Origin: Tepidiphilus sp. J10
Lineage (GTDB): Bacteria; Pseudomonadota; Gammaproteobacteria; Burkholderiales; Thiobacillaceae
NCBI GenBank assembly: GCA_945897865.1
Contig: CAMDHJ010000004.1
Coordinates: forward strand, 1-61,062
DNA: 61,062 bases
Direction: 5' to 3'
The translations under genes were made by a program, and so were the position numbers. Position 1 is the stretch's first letter. Each line of letters begins with the position of its first letter. This document shows, one piece after another, positions 46,303 to 55,246 of the stretch. The notes under the pieces were generated by a model, which worked only from the letters and a program-made list of their open reading frames with translations, was not told where the DNA came from and did no database searches.

Positions 46303-47601
46303 TTAAATATAGAGATCAACCAAGCCAATGCCAGCCGAGCGAGTCCCGCCGACGCCAGCCATTACGGACGCATGGAGCGGGGTTTCAGCCTCTTGTGCAG
46401 AGCGCTGGCCACGCGGTTCAGATTGTTCGCCCCGCCCAAAAGCGTGTTCACGCACCTCCGCCTCACCCAGATTGATTCCGGCTTGCGCCATCATCTCGCG
46501 CAATCTCGGCAAAGCCGCATCGATCGCATCGCGCACGATTGGATTGGGAGAGAAAAACTGCGCGCTGGCATCGCCAGATCCGCTCAGATTCAAACGAACC
46601 TCAAGCGCGCCCATTTGTGCCGGATTGAGTGAAAGCTCGGCAAATTGCCCCTGTCTGGAAGCCAACCACACGACCTTGCCCCCTAGTTCCGCCGCAAAGG
46701 CCGGACTCCGAACCGAGGTTTCGATGGCTGCATTGATCTTGGTCTCGGCCTGCCTTAATGCCTGATCGAAGGGATTCGCCAATGCAATTGGATTATTTGA
46801 TGAGGTGACTGTGGCTGCAAGTGTCGCCGCCGGGGATGCACTGCTTGCATTACTGCCGTTGAGGCTGCTAGAGGCTGAGGTCGTACTTGCATCGGCGCGC
46901 GTACCAAATGGCGTAGCCACGTCGTTGGAAGCAGCATCTTCACGTTTCGATTGAAGACCCGGTGAATTCAAGTAGGCGCTCGCTTCCCCAGCCTTGTCGG
47001 CCTTGCCTTGCGGCAAGGTTTGCCCGGCAACGGCAGCAATTGCCGCCTCACCCGTCTTGTTTGCGACCTCCGGCTTGATGCCGACTTCCGCAGATGCACC
47101 GACATTTCCACTCGCTTGCGACGCGCTTGCGTCGGATTCAGCTTCTTGCGGCAACGCAGCATCCGTCTTCGGCAAAACCGAACTTGCCGACACGGTAACC
47201 ACACCCGCCGCAGCTGTAGTCATCGGCCCAGGCGCGACCGTCTGCAAGGCGTCTGCATCCTCATCCGAATCAGGCAACTGACCCTTTGTTACTTCTTCTA
47301 CCGCCCCCAGCAACTGGGCTTCGGTAGTGGGTTCAGGCGTGGTATCTGACGCAGAAAATGACGCCGAAGCCGATGAAAATCCGGAAACCAGCTCGGTCGG
47401 CATATTGGAGCGAATCCCCAACATGCCTTCCGGCAACGCATCCGGCTTGGACATCTGAGATTTCAGTACGCCTTGAAATGAATTTGCTTGAGGGCTCGCC
47501 GCTGTGCCAGCTTTGTCCGCCAACCCCTCTTTTGCCTTCAATTTGTTGTCTCCGGCAATTTGCAAAAACTTTGCCGGCATTGCCTCTTGAATATTCGCCA
47601 T
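46303..47601 (-). CDS. fliK: Flagellar hook-length control protein FliK
   Basis: FliK measures the hook and switches export specificity. The long low-complexity Ala/Ser/Thr-rich N-terminal region is typical. The conserved C-terminal domain is GGKVVWLASRQGQFAELSLNPAQMGALEVRLNLSG ... FFSPNPIVRDAIDAALPRLREMMAQAGINLGEAEV. Start at 47601 (MANIQEAMPAKF) has GGAG 10 nt upstream and is preferred to 47658. It follows fliJ. Confidence 0.92.
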   Translation of the reverse strand: MANIQEAMPAKFLQIAGDNKLKAKEGLADKAGTAASPQANSFQGVLKSQMSKPDALPEGMLGIRSNMPTELVSGFSSASASFSASDTTPEPTTEAQLLGAVEEVTKGQLPDSDEDADALQTVAPGPMTTAAAGVVTVSASSVLPKTDAALPQEAESDASASQASGNVGASAEVGIKPEVANKTGEAAIAAVAGQTLPQGKADKAGEASAYLNSPGLQSKREDAASNDVATPFGTRADASTTSASSSLNGSNASSASPAATLAATVTSSNNPIALANPFDQALRQAETKINAAIETSVRSPAFAAELGGKVVWLASRQGQFAELSLNPAQMGALEVRLNLSGSGDASAQFFSPNPIVRDAIDAALPRLREMMAQAGINLGEAEVREHAFGRGEQSEPRGQRSAQEAETPLHASVMAGVGGTRSAGIGLVDLYI

Positions 47602-47676
47602 GAGACTTCTCCATTCCATCTGGACGAAGACAAAGCAAATGGCGTGCCGAAAGAGCAAAACCCGGCCAAACCCAGA

Positions 47677-48129
47677 TCAGAACGACTCCTCATTCCGATT
47701 TGCGTGCTTACGCAGCGCGGTTTCGTCCGTTATCCGTTGGTCCCGTTTATCCTGTTTTTGAGTTTCCTGTTTGGCGTGTCGATCCGCCAATGTTTCAAAT
47801 GCTTTGACCTTCTGCCGCAGCGCCATCCAGTTTTCATGCGCGACTTGCCAATGCGCATGCGCGTTGGTCACTTCAACATCCTGATGTGCGATGGCGCTAT
47901 CCAGCTTGCCCAGGAAGACATAAAAATCACGTAGCAAAATGATGTCCATCACCACGGCGCGATCGCCGGACAGGCGCGCCTGATATTCCGACTTGAAGCC
48001 ATGCAATTCCTGCAGACGCTGTTGCGCCAAATCCTCTTTCCGCTTCAACGCACGCAACAAGCGCTCCGCCGCCTCCATCCGATGCCGCGAATGATCCAGC
48101 AAAGCCTGTAACGGGAATGCAGCAGCCAC
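47677..48129 (-). CDS. fliJ: Flagellar export chaperone FliJ
   Basis: FliJ is a coiled-coil component of the export ATPase complex that helps hand over substrates. The 150-residue product is helical throughout (FPLQALLDHSRHRMEAAERLLRALKRKEDLAQQRLQEL ... ENWMALRQKVKAFETLADRH) and precedes fliK, the conserved order. fliI is not in the window, so the operon is either split here or starts at fliJ. Confidence 0.88.
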   Translation of the reverse strand: MAAAFPLQALLDHSRHRMEAAERLLRALKRKEDLAQQRLQELHGFKSEYQARLSGDRAVVMDIILLRDFYVFLGKLDSAIAHQDVEVTNAHAHWQVAHENWMALRQKVKAFETLADRHAKQETQKQDKRDQRITDETALRKHANRNEESF

Positions 48130-48152
48130 TGCAACGGTCCTTCGGCCGAATT

Positions 48153-48335
48153 TCAGGCCACTTCTTCAGTTTCCTCAAGGCGTCGCGCCTCATCGACCAG
48201 CATGACCGGGATGCCATCGCGGATCGGGAATGCGAGGCGATCTGCCTTGCAGATCAGTTCATGCGCTTCCCGGTGATGTACCAGGGGGCCTTTGCACAGC
48301 GGGCAAACCAGGATTTCAAGCAGTTTTGGGTCCAT
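48153..48335 (-). CDS. ycaR: Trm112-family protein YcaR
   Basis: 60-residue zinc-ribbon-like protein with the start [18 protein letters not shown] and the motif [16 protein letters not shown]. Usually between lpxK and kdsB. Here lpxK is directly upstream with a 20-bp overlap, but kdsB is missing and flagellar genes follow. Confidence 0.92.
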   Translation of the reverse strand: MDPKLLEILVCPLCKGPLVHHREAHELICKADRLAFPIRDGIPVMLVDEARRLEETEEVA

Positions 48336-49425
48336 TTGAAGTTCTCTTTCGTGTGTTTAGATGATCAATGATCAAGGTTTGTAGTCCGGCTTCGACATCG
48401 GCGTCAACCGCGAGAAACCAGAGATCCTGGCGTCCCAGTCGATTGCCAATGCTGGCACATTTGACGGCGTCCTTCTCCGTCATCAAAACTGTGCCGACCG
48501 GCAAATCGGAATCGACATAGGCATGATGATCGGGAAAAGCCCGCGTCGTCGCGTTGATCCCAAGCGCCGCGAGTTGATTGAAGAAGCGCTCCGGGTGACC
48601 AATGCCGGCAATCGCATGCGGCGGACTGGCGGCAAACAGATCGGCAAACTCAGCCGCGAAATCATGCGCTGCAATCCAACGTTCCGGGGCAGCCAGATTG
48701 ACAAAGCGCACGCCGGCAATCCGCATCTGGAAACGTCGGCACTCTGTCGGCAATGACAGGGCCTGGCTGCCATTGACCACTACCGCATCAATCTTGCTCA
48801 GCCGAGATAAAGGTTCGCGCAGCGGGCCGGCAGGCAGCAAATGGCGGTTGCCGAAACCACGTACCGCATCGACGACGACCAGCTCAATGTCGCGGCCGAG
48901 GGCAAAATGTTGCAGGCCATCATCGGCAATCAACACATCCACTTCCGGATGAAATGCCAGCAGTTGTCGTGCCGCGTCAGCCCGTTTTCGTCCAATCCAG
49001 AGCGGGCATCCGGCACGTCGCGCCAGCAAGACCGGCTCGTCACCCACGCTTGCCGGATCGCTATCCGGCAACACCGGCATTGGCGTTTTGGCACTGCCAC
49101 CATAGCCACGGCTGACGATAGCCGGCGAAAAACCAGCCTGCCGCAACCCAGCTACCAGAGCCAAGGTCAGCGGCGTCTTGCCGGCACCACCGACAGTCAG
49201 ATTGCCCACCACAATCACGGGCACCGGCAAATGTGTTACCCGCAGCCAGCCGAATTGAAACAGGCGACGTCGAAGTTTGACCAACGTCCCGAAGACCAGG
49301 CTCAACGGCAACGCCAGCAGCAGATGTATCGGAACAAACCAGGCTGGACAGCGCCCATACCAGCAGCGCAACAACGCGTCGATCAAAGCAGACTCGAAGA
49401 TCGATTGCGACGAGATGGATTGCAA
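48316..49425 (-). CDS. lpxK: Tetraacyldisaccharide 4'-kinase LpxK
   Basis: LpxK phosphorylates the lipid A disaccharide at the 4' position to give lipid IVA. P-loop [19 protein letters not shown], followed by SRGYGG and DDGLQH, all diagnostic. An N-terminal membrane-associated helix ([21 protein letters not shown]) fits its inner-membrane location. 369 residues. It follows exbB-exbD and overlaps ycaR. Confidence 0.95.
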   Translation of the reverse strand: MQSISSQSIFESALIDALLRCWYGRCPAWFVPIHLLLALPLSLVFGTLVKLRRRLFQFGWLRVTHLPVPVIVVGNLTVGGAGKTPLTLALVAGLRQAGFSPAIVSRGYGGSAKTPMPVLPDSDPASVGDEPVLLARRAGCPLWIGRKRADAARQLLAFHPEVDVLIADDGLQHFALGRDIELVVVDAVRGFGNRHLLPAGPLREPLSRLSKIDAVVVNGSQALSLPTECRRFQMRIAGVRFVNLAAPERWIAAHDFAAEFADLFAASPPHAIAGIGHPERFFNQLAALGINATTRAFPDHHAYVDSDLPVGTVLMTEKDAVKCASIGNRLGRQDLWFLAVDADVEAGLQTLIIDHLNTRKRTSNGPKTA

Positions 49426-49466
49426 CGATATGTCATGGAAAAATCATCGAGAATACCGGCGCCGTA

Positions 49467-49488
49467 TTGCCACCCAAGTGCCACCTAA
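49467..49488 (-). repeat. Short direct repeat at the exbD stop codon
   Basis: On the minus strand GGTGGCACTT is followed by AGGTGGCACTT and then GGGTGGCA, an 11-bp unit repeated 2.7 times. The exbD stop TAG falls at the junction of the first two units, so slippage would alter the C-terminus. Confidence 0.7.
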
Positions 49489-49907
49489 GTGCCACCATCG
49501 GCGCTCTGCGTCACGAAGGTCACCCTGGGATACCCCGCTCGCCGCGCCGCATCCATGACCCGAATGACCGCCTGGTGAGTCGCCTGGGCATCCGCAGAAA
49601 TCACCACGACCGGATCTTTCTCTCCGCCAGCCGCCGCCTGCAACGCTTCGACCAGCAGATCGACCGAAGCACCTGCGGCAGCGGCTTCATTGATCGAATA
49701 AGCGCCATGTTGGTCGACGCCCACATTGATCTGAAGCGGGGCTTCCTTGGCGCTATCGCCATGGGCTTCTGGCAGATTGATCTGCAATTCGGAAAAACGG
49801 GCGTAGGTCGTGGTGACCATCAAAAAAATCAGCACCACCAACAACACATCGATCAGTGGAATCAGATTGATTTCCGGTTCATCGCGCCGGCTGCGACGAA
49901 ATTGCAT
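49485..49907 (-). CDS. exbD: ExbD/TolR-type biopolymer transport protein
   Basis: Single N-terminal helix with the conserved proton-coupling Asp (INLIPLIDVLLVVLIFLMVTTTY) and a periplasmic domain with VVISADAQATHQAVIRVMDAARRAGY. Works with the ExbB-like channel 6 nt upstream to energise TonB or related systems. In betaproteobacteria this exbBD pair usually precedes lpxK. Its stop codon lies in a small direct repeat of GGTGGCACTT. Confidence 0.93.
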   Translation of the reverse strand: MQFRRSRRDEPEINLIPLIDVLLVVLIFLMVTTTYARFSELQINLPEAHGDSAKEAPLQINVGVDQHGAYSINEAAAAGASVDLLVEALQAAAGGEKDPVVVISADAQATHQAVIRVMDAARRAGYPRVTFVTQSADGGT

Positions 49908-49913
49908 GCTGAT

Positions 49914-50549
49914 CTACTTCCGCTCACTGTGGATCGTGTCAACCAGACGCACCGCCTGTTGTTCCATTTCCACCAAGAACGCGTCAACCCGACCGCGAAA
50001 GAAACGATAAGAAATCATGCTTGGAATGGCCACAATCAAGCCGAACGCGGTGTTGTACAAGGCGACCGAGATGCCATGCGCCAAAGCCGCCGGGTTGCCG
50101 CCAGTGGGTGCCTGCGAGCCGAAAATCTCCACCATGCCCACTACCGTTCCGAGCAAGCCCATCAACGGCGCCACCGAAGCAATCGTGCCCAAGGTCATCA
50201 GGTAGCGTTCCAGATCATGGGCCACCGCCCGGCCGGCTTCTTCCAGCGACTCTTTCATCAGATCGCGGCTATTGCCGACATTACGGATACCGGCAACCAA
50301 AACCCGCCCCAATGGCGACCCCTCAGACAAGGCCCGCATCAGATCAGGATTCGGCCCGTGTTGGCGCAGATTGCTCAACGCCTGGTCGAGCAGATTGGAA
50401 GGAATGACAATCGTGCGGCGCAAGCTGTAGGCGCGCTCGAAAATGATGGCCAGCGCCAGCACAGAGGCAAAGATCAGCGGCCAGATCGGCCAGCCAGCGG
50501 CTTGAATGAGAGCGAGCAAAGCAAAAAGTCCTTGGAAGCGAAAATGCAC
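49914..50549 (-). CDS. exbB: MotA/TolQ/ExbB-type proton channel protein
   Basis: Three membrane helices in the ExbB layout (AAGWPIWPLIFASVLALAIIFERAYSL; IASVAPLMGLLGTVVGMVEIF; GISVALYNTAFGLIVAIPSMISYRFFRGRVD). The channel residues and GLLGTVxGM motif are intact. The ATG at 50549 is used, but a TTG ten codons in (50519) has AGGA at suitable distance and may be the true start. Partner exbD follows after 6 nt. Confidence 0.92.
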   Translation of the reverse strand: MHFRFQGLFALLALIQAAGWPIWPLIFASVLALAIIFERAYSLRRTIVIPSNLLDQALSNLRQHGPNPDLMRALSEGSPLGRVLVAGIRNVGNSRDLMKESLEEAGRAVAHDLERYLMTLGTIASVAPLMGLLGTVVGMVEIFGSQAPTGGNPAALAHGISVALYNTAFGLIVAIPSMISYRFFRGRVDAFLVEMEQQAVRLVDTIHSERK

Positions 50550-50676
50550 ACAACAACAGCCGCACTAATGTAGCTTGCGAGGCGGGTCCGGGCAAGGCCG
50601 GCCGAGTCGGGACGATGTGTATAATCTCGCGCCTCAGGAGATCGCCAACCATGAACGAATATCTCTTCCGGCAACC

Positions 50677-52059
50677 ATGATTCGTCGGTTCATCAATAAA
50701 GTTTTCGGTAAATCCGCTGCCTCCAAAGCTGACAGTGGCCCCCGCATCATTCCAGTCGAAGTCCACGGCATCCGTCGCGAACAGATCCATGCCTGCGCCC
50801 TGAAAACCACGCGTGCGCTAAAGGAAGCTGGATATAGCGCTTTCGTCGTCGGCGGCGCAGTGCGCGATCTGTTGCTGGGGCGTGAACCCAAGGACTTCGA
50901 TGTCGCCACCGATGCCTTGCCGGAGCAGGTGCGCCAGGTATTCCGCCGTTCGCGTCTGATCGGTCGGCGATTCCAGATTGTGCACGTCTATTGCGGCGCC
51001 GACACCATCGAAGTCACCACGTATCGTGCCGCCTCGTTGCCGAAGGAAGACGAAAGCGACGAAGACGATGACTCCCGCGTCACCGCCGAGGACGGCATGT
51101 TGTTGCGCGACAACGTGTTCGGCAATCAGGCGGAAGACGCAGAACGCCGCGATTTCACCGTCAACGCGCTGTATTACGACCCGGAAACGGAAGAAGTCTG
51201 GGAATGGCATGGCGGCGTTGAAGACGCCAAGAAAAAGGTATTGCGCATCATCGGCGACCCGATCCAGCGCTTCCGCGAAGACCCGGTGCGCATGCTGCGT
51301 GCCGCCCGCTTTGCCGCCAAACTCGATTTCCACATCGACCCCGCCACACGCGCCCCAATTGCCGAACTCGCATCCATGCTGGAGCGCATCCCATCGGCCC
51401 GCCTGTTCGACGAAATGATGAAGCTGCTGCTTTCCGGTCACGCCGAGCGCGGCGTCCGCCAGTTGCGCGCGGAAGGTCTGCATCATGGCATTTTGCCGAT
51501 GCTCGACACCATTCTGGACGATCCGGAACGGCAGAAATTCCTCCATGTTGCGTTGCACGATACCGACGAACGCGTCCGCCAGGGCCATTCCGCTTCGCCC
51601 GCCTTCATGCTCGCCTGCCTGCTCTGGTACGACATGCAAGCCGAGCTGAAACGCAACCGCAACAGTGGTCAGAGCGATCAATCCGCGCTTTACGACGCGA
51701 TGGATACGGTACTCGAACGCCAACGCCGCGTACTGGCGTTCCCGCGTCGCTTCGACGGCACGATCAAGGAAATCTGGTCGTTGCAATCCCGTTTTGAACA
51801 ACGCAGCGGCGCACGCCCGTTCCGGTTGCTGTCACACCCTCGCTTCCGCGCTGGATACGACTTCCTGCTGATCCGCGCGAAAGGCGAAGATGCCGCCCAG
51901 GAACTGGCGGATTGGTGGACCCGTTTCCCGGATGCCAACGACAACGAACGCGAGGCGATGCTGATCAAACCGCAGCCAGGCGAAGGCAAAACCAAGCGAC
52001 GCAAGCGCGGACCGCGCAAACCCGCCGGCGAGGCAGCCATCGAGGCAAAGCTTGGCTGA
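50677..52059 (+). CDS. pcnB: Poly(A) polymerase I
   Basis: PcnB adds 3' poly(A) tails that mark RNA for decay. Nucleotidyltransferase signature AFVVGGAVRDLLLGREPKDFDVATDA, then the head domain RDFTVNALYYD, and RFREDPVRMLRAARFAAKL. The C-terminus is basic (KTKRRKRGPRKP), as in the family. ATG at 50677 is preferred to 50575, whose extension is not conserved-looking. The stop overlaps the folK start. Confidence 0.94.
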   Translation: MIRRFINKVFGKSAASKADSGPRIIPVEVHGIRREQIHACALKTTRALKEAGYSAFVVGGAVRDLLLGREPKDFDVATDALPEQVRQVFRRSRLIGRRFQIVHVYCGADTIEVTTYRAASLPKEDESDEDDDSRVTAEDGMLLRDNVFGNQAEDAERRDFTVNALYYDPETEEVWEWHGGVEDAKKKVLRIIGDPIQRFREDPVRMLRAARFAAKLDFHIDPATRAPIAELASMLERIPSARLFDEMMKLLLSGHAERGVRQLRAEGLHHGILPMLDTILDDPERQKFLHVALHDTDERVRQGHSASPAFMLACLLWYDMQAELKRNRNSGQSDQSALYDAMDTVLERQRRVLAFPRRFDGTIKEIWSLQSRFEQRSGARPFRLLSHPRFRAGYDFLLIRAKGEDAAQELADWWTRFPDANDNEREAMLIKPQPGEGKTKRRKRGPRKPAGEAAIEAKLG

Positions 52060-52570
52060 AATTGCCGCCTACATCGCACTCGGTTCGAACCTGAGCGACC
52101 CGATTGGTCAAATCGAGCAAGCCTGGTCGCAACTCGACAACCTACCCGAAACCCGCCTCATCGCTCGTTCCTCGCTCTATCAATCAAAGCCGGTCGGCTA
52201 CGCGGAACAACCGGATTTCATCAATGCAGCGGCAGCCATCATCACCCAGATGACACCCCGAGCACTGCTCGCCGCGCTGCTTCAGATCGAAGCGCGGCAC
52301 GGTCGCAACCGCACCTTCAAGAACGCGCCGCGCAGCCTGGATCTTGATCTGCTGCTTTACGATGGTCTGGTCATGCACGAGCACGGCCTGACGCTGCCGC
52401 ACCCACGCATGACCGAGCGCGCCTTTGTCCTGCTGCCGCTGGCTGAAATTGCTCCGAATGCACTCATCCCGGGACATGGTCGGGTCGCCGACTGTCTGAC
52501 CAGAACTGATATCAGCGACATCATCCCGCTGGCCGCCGAAACTGCACCGCACGCGACGCGCTATCAGTAG
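52052..52570 (+). CDS. folK: 2-amino-4-hydroxy-6-hydroxymethyldihydropteridine pyrophosphokinase (HPPK)
   Basis: HPPK transfers pyrophosphate from ATP to 6-hydroxymethyldihydropterin in folate synthesis. Motifs: YIALGSNLSDP, ETRLIARSSLYQSKPVGY, the RHGRNR-type loop RHGRNRTFKNAPRSLDLDLLLYDG, and LPHPRMTERAFVLLPLAEIAP. The start is a TTG overlapping the pcnB stop by 8 bp. 172 residues, typical. Confidence 0.95.
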   Translation: MAEIAAYIALGSNLSDPIGQIEQAWSQLDNLPETRLIARSSLYQSKPVGYAEQPDFINAAAAIITQMTPRALLAALLQIEARHGRNRTFKNAPRSLDLDLLLYDGLVMHEHGLTLPHPRMTERAFVLLPLAEIAPNALIPGHGRVADCLTRTDISDIIPLAAETAPHATRYQ

Positions 52571-52627
52571 TTTTCTCCGCTTTTTTCTCCGCTTCTTTCT
52601 GTTTCTTCCCGCTTCCGCACTGTCACC

Positions 52628-53266
52628 ATGTTCAGCCGTTTCCGCCACATCGTTGTTGAAGGCCCGATAGGCGCTGGCAAGACCAGCTTGGCGCGCAAGC
52701 TTGCGGCGCACCTGAGCGCTGAATTGATTCTGGAAAACGCCGACGAAAACCCCTTCTTGCCGCGTTTTTATGAAGATCGCCGCCGCTACGCCCTGCCGGT
52801 GCAACTTTTCTTTCTGGTTTCCCGCGTCGATCAGGCGCGCCCACTGCTGCAGAATGAATTGTTCGGTTCCGCCCGGGTCGCCGATTTCATGCTCGAAAAA
52901 GACCTGTTGTTCGCCAAGCTGCTGCTCGACGACGCCGAATATCGCCTTTATCACCAGCTCTATGAAGGACTGAAACCGCAAGCCAACGCGCCGGATCTGG
53001 TGATTTACCTGCAAGCCAAACCCAGCGCGCTGCTTGAACGGGTAAGAAAACGCGGCCGCAGCTATGAACGCCAAATCAACGAAACTTATCTAAACGAGCT
53101 ATCGAAGGCTTACAGCGAGTTTTTCTATCATTACGATGCCTCGCCACTTCTGATCGTGAATAGTGAGAACCTAAATTTCGCTGAAAAGGACGCAGATTTC
53201 GAATTACTGTTGCAGCGCATCCAGGACATGCGCGGCGCGCGTGAATTCTTCAATCTGGGCGCCTGA
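52628..53266 (+). CDS. Deoxynucleoside kinase (dAdo/dGuo kinase family)
   Basis: P-loop kinase of the dNK family: IVVEGPIGAGKTSLARKLA, then ENPFLPRFYEDRRRYALPVQLFFLVSR, the ERS-like region ARVADFMLEKDLLFAK, and LIDxK-type LVIYLQAKPSALLERVRKRGRSYE. It likely phosphorylates purine deoxynucleosides for salvage. folK-dNK-panB-panC is a recurrent betaproteobacterial cluster. 57 bp of pyrimidine-rich sequence separates it from folK. Confidence 0.9.
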   Translation: MFSRFRHIVVEGPIGAGKTSLARKLAAHLSAELILENADENPFLPRFYEDRRRYALPVQLFFLVSRVDQARPLLQNELFGSARVADFMLEKDLLFAKLLLDDAEYRLYHQLYEGLKPQANAPDLVIYLQAKPSALLERVRKRGRSYERQINETYLNELSKAYSEFFYHYDASPLLIVNSENLNFAEKDADFELLLQRIQDMRGAREFFNLGA

Positions 53267-53307
53267 ACACGGCCATTTTCAGCATTCAAAACACGGAAGA
53301 CTCCGAC

Positions 53308-54090
53308 ATGTATCTGCCGCAACTGCTTGCCCGCGCCGAGAAAGGCGAAAAACTCAGCGTACTGACCTGCTATGACGCCAGCTTCGCACGTCTGCTGGTG
53401 GAAAACGGCGTCGATGTTCTGCTCGTCGGCGACTCGCTCGGGATGACGGTACAGGGCCACACCTCCACCCTGCCGGTGACGCTGGAACAGATGATCTACC
53501 ACACCGACGCGGTCGTGCGCGGCACGGCTGGCGGCGCATTCGTGATGGCCGATCTGCCCTTCGGCAGTTACCAGAAAAGCCCGCAACAGGCCTTCGACGC
53601 CGCCGCCAGGCTGATGGCTGTCGGCGCCAACATGGTCAAGCTCGAAGGCGGCGCAATCATGCTCGACAGCGTGCGTTTCCTGACCCAGCGCGGCATCCCG
53701 GTGTGCGCGCATCTGGGCCTGCTGCCGCAATCGGTCAACGTCACCGGCTACCGCGCCCAGGCGCGTGACGCCAGCGCCGCGACCCAACTGCTACAGGATG
53801 CCAGCGACATGGAAAGCGCCGGTGCGCAAATGCTGTTGATGGAATCGATTCCCTCGGTGCTGGCGGAAGAGGTCACCCAACACCTCGGGATTCCAACAAT
53901 CGGCATCGGCGCCGGACCGCACTGCAATGCCCAGGTACTGGTTCTGCACGACATTCTCGGTCTGACCCCGAAACTTCCACGTTTCGCAAAGAATTTCATG
54001 ACTGGCGCCGGCGATCTAGCTGCGGCAATCCGGGCTTATGTCGCGGCGGTCAAATCCAACGACTTCCCCGGCCCGGAGCAAACCTTCTGA
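53308..54090 (+). CDS. panB: 3-methyl-2-oxobutanoate hydroxymethyltransferase
   Basis: PanB makes ketopantoate, the first committed step to pantothenate and CoA. Conserved start LSVLTCYDASFARLLVENGVDVLLVGDSLGM, then ADLPFGSYQKSPQQAFDAAARLMAVGANMVKLEGG and HLGLLPQSVNVTGGY-like region (LGLLPQSVNVTGYRAQ). 260 residues. Its stop overlaps the panC start by one base (TGATG). Confidence 0.96.
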   Translation: MYLPQLLARAEKGEKLSVLTCYDASFARLLVENGVDVLLVGDSLGMTVQGHTSTLPVTLEQMIYHTDAVVRGTAGGAFVMADLPFGSYQKSPQQAFDAAARLMAVGANMVKLEGGAIMLDSVRFLTQRGIPVCAHLGLLPQSVNVTGYRAQARDASAATQLLQDASDMESAGAQMLLMESIPSVLAEEVTQHLGIPTIGIGAGPHCNAQVLVLHDILGLTPKLPRFAKNFMTGAGDLAAAIRAYVAAVKSNDFPGPEQTF

Positions 54091-54920
54091 TGCGTCTGAT
54101 CCACACCGTCAGCGAACTGCGCAGCGCCCTCGCCAACGCGCACGAAACCGCCTTCGTGCCAACCATGGGCAACCTTCACAGCGGCCATATTTCGCTGATC
54201 GACCTGGCCCGCCGGCATGGTCGTCCCATCGTCGCCAGCATCTTCGTCAACCCGCTGCAATTCGGTGCCAACGAGGATTTCAATCGTTACCCGCGCACCC
54301 TCGAAGCCGACTGCGCGCAACTGGCCGCAGCCGGCTGCGACATCGTGTTCGCCCCGGACGCCAACGAGATGTACCCGGAAGCACAAACCTTCAGCGTGCA
54401 ACCCCCGCTGGCCGACGAACTCTGCGGCGCATTCCGCCCCGGCCATTTCCAGGGCGTTGCCACTGTGGTCCTGAAATTGTTCAACCTGGTGCAGCCGCAC
54501 TACGCCGCCTTCGGCAAAAAGGATTACCAGCAGCTCCTCATCCTGAAAAAGATGGTGCGCCAGTTCAACCTGCCCATCATCATGCTGGAAGGCGAAACCG
54601 GCCGCGCCGAAGACGGCCTGGCGCTGTCATCGCGGAATGGATTTCTGAGCGAAACTGAGCGTGCCGAAGCGCCACGTCTGCATCGATTGCTGCGCGCAGC
54701 GGCGCAACGCATCGAGACCGGTGACACCCACTTCGCCGACATCGAACAGACCGCCAGCGACGAACTCAGCCACAATGGCTGGCGCGTCGACTATGTATCG
54801 GTTCGCAGCCAGACCACGCTGCTATCCCCCAAGCCAGATGAACACGATCTCGTCATCCTCGCCGCCGCCCACCTCGGCCGCACCCGCCTGATCGACAACC
54901 TCGAATGCCGCCTTGCCTGA
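54090..54920 (+). CDS. panC: Pantothenate synthetase
   Basis: PanC ligates pantoate and beta-alanine using ATP. Nucleotidyltransferase motif PTMGNLHSGHISLIDLARRH (HIGH-like), then ASIFVNPLQFGANEDFNRYPRTLEAD, FGKKDYQQLLILKKMV, and LALSSRNGFL. 276 residues. Translationally coupled to panB. panD is not nearby. Confidence 0.96.
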   Translation: MRLIHTVSELRSALANAHETAFVPTMGNLHSGHISLIDLARRHGRPIVASIFVNPLQFGANEDFNRYPRTLEADCAQLAAAGCDIVFAPDANEMYPEAQTFSVQPPLADELCGAFRPGHFQGVATVVLKLFNLVQPHYAAFGKKDYQQLLILKKMVRQFNLPIIMLEGETGRAEDGLALSSRNGFLSETERAEAPRLHRLLRAAAQRIETGDTHFADIEQTASDELSHNGWRVDYVSVRSQTTLLSPKPDEHDLVILAAAHLGRTRLIDNLECRLA

Positions 54921-55246
54921 GGCAAATCGGCATCGATTTGTTTTTCGATGCGCAATGCATGTTGCATTATTGGCGCCTTTGCTGCCTTGTTGAAACGGAA
55001 CGACTTCTCGAAAAGTTACACAACGTAACCGATTCGCCGCCAGGTAACCCAATAGTCTCGGGCGGACGCTTTCATGTTGGGCTTCGTGCCTCAGCCCAAC
55101 CTACGGGCTGCTGAGTAGGGATATTGCGGGACTATCTGGCAGAGACAACAACCGTTGGCGTGTTTTGTTGATTCGGCCCGATTCATCCGAGATTGCCAGC
55201 CGGGTCGTAGAGTGCGTCGTGCGCACCATTCGTCCTTTCGGTGTGC
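54921..55246. other. Intergenic region between panC and the RTX island
   Basis: No gene seen. It contains a GGCATCGAT/ATCGATGC-type hairpin just after panC without a good T-run, an 8-bp inverted repeat at 55076-55100 and a GTGCGTCGTGCGCAC-type palindromic stretch near 55212-55226. The last two resemble short dispersed repeats common between proteobacterial genes. Confidence 0.55.
55076..55100. repeat. Short palindromic repeat (GTTGGGCT...AGCCCAAC)
   Basis: GTTGGGCT (55076-55083) and AGCCCAAC (55093-55100) form a perfect 8-bp stem with a 9-nt loop, followed by CTACGG. This is the form of a widespread intergenic palindrome in Proteobacteria. Confidence 0.6.

Noticed and set aside
46132-46632. 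Plus-strand frame starting in the fliL-fliK gap
   Set aside because: Most of it runs antisense to the conserved FliK C-terminus, and the gap part resembles no family.
52571-52627. Pyrimidine-rich TTTTCTCCGC repeats between folK and the deoxynucleoside kinase
   Set aside because: The repeats are imperfect and short, with no palindrome or promoter signature; likely simple drift of a spacer.
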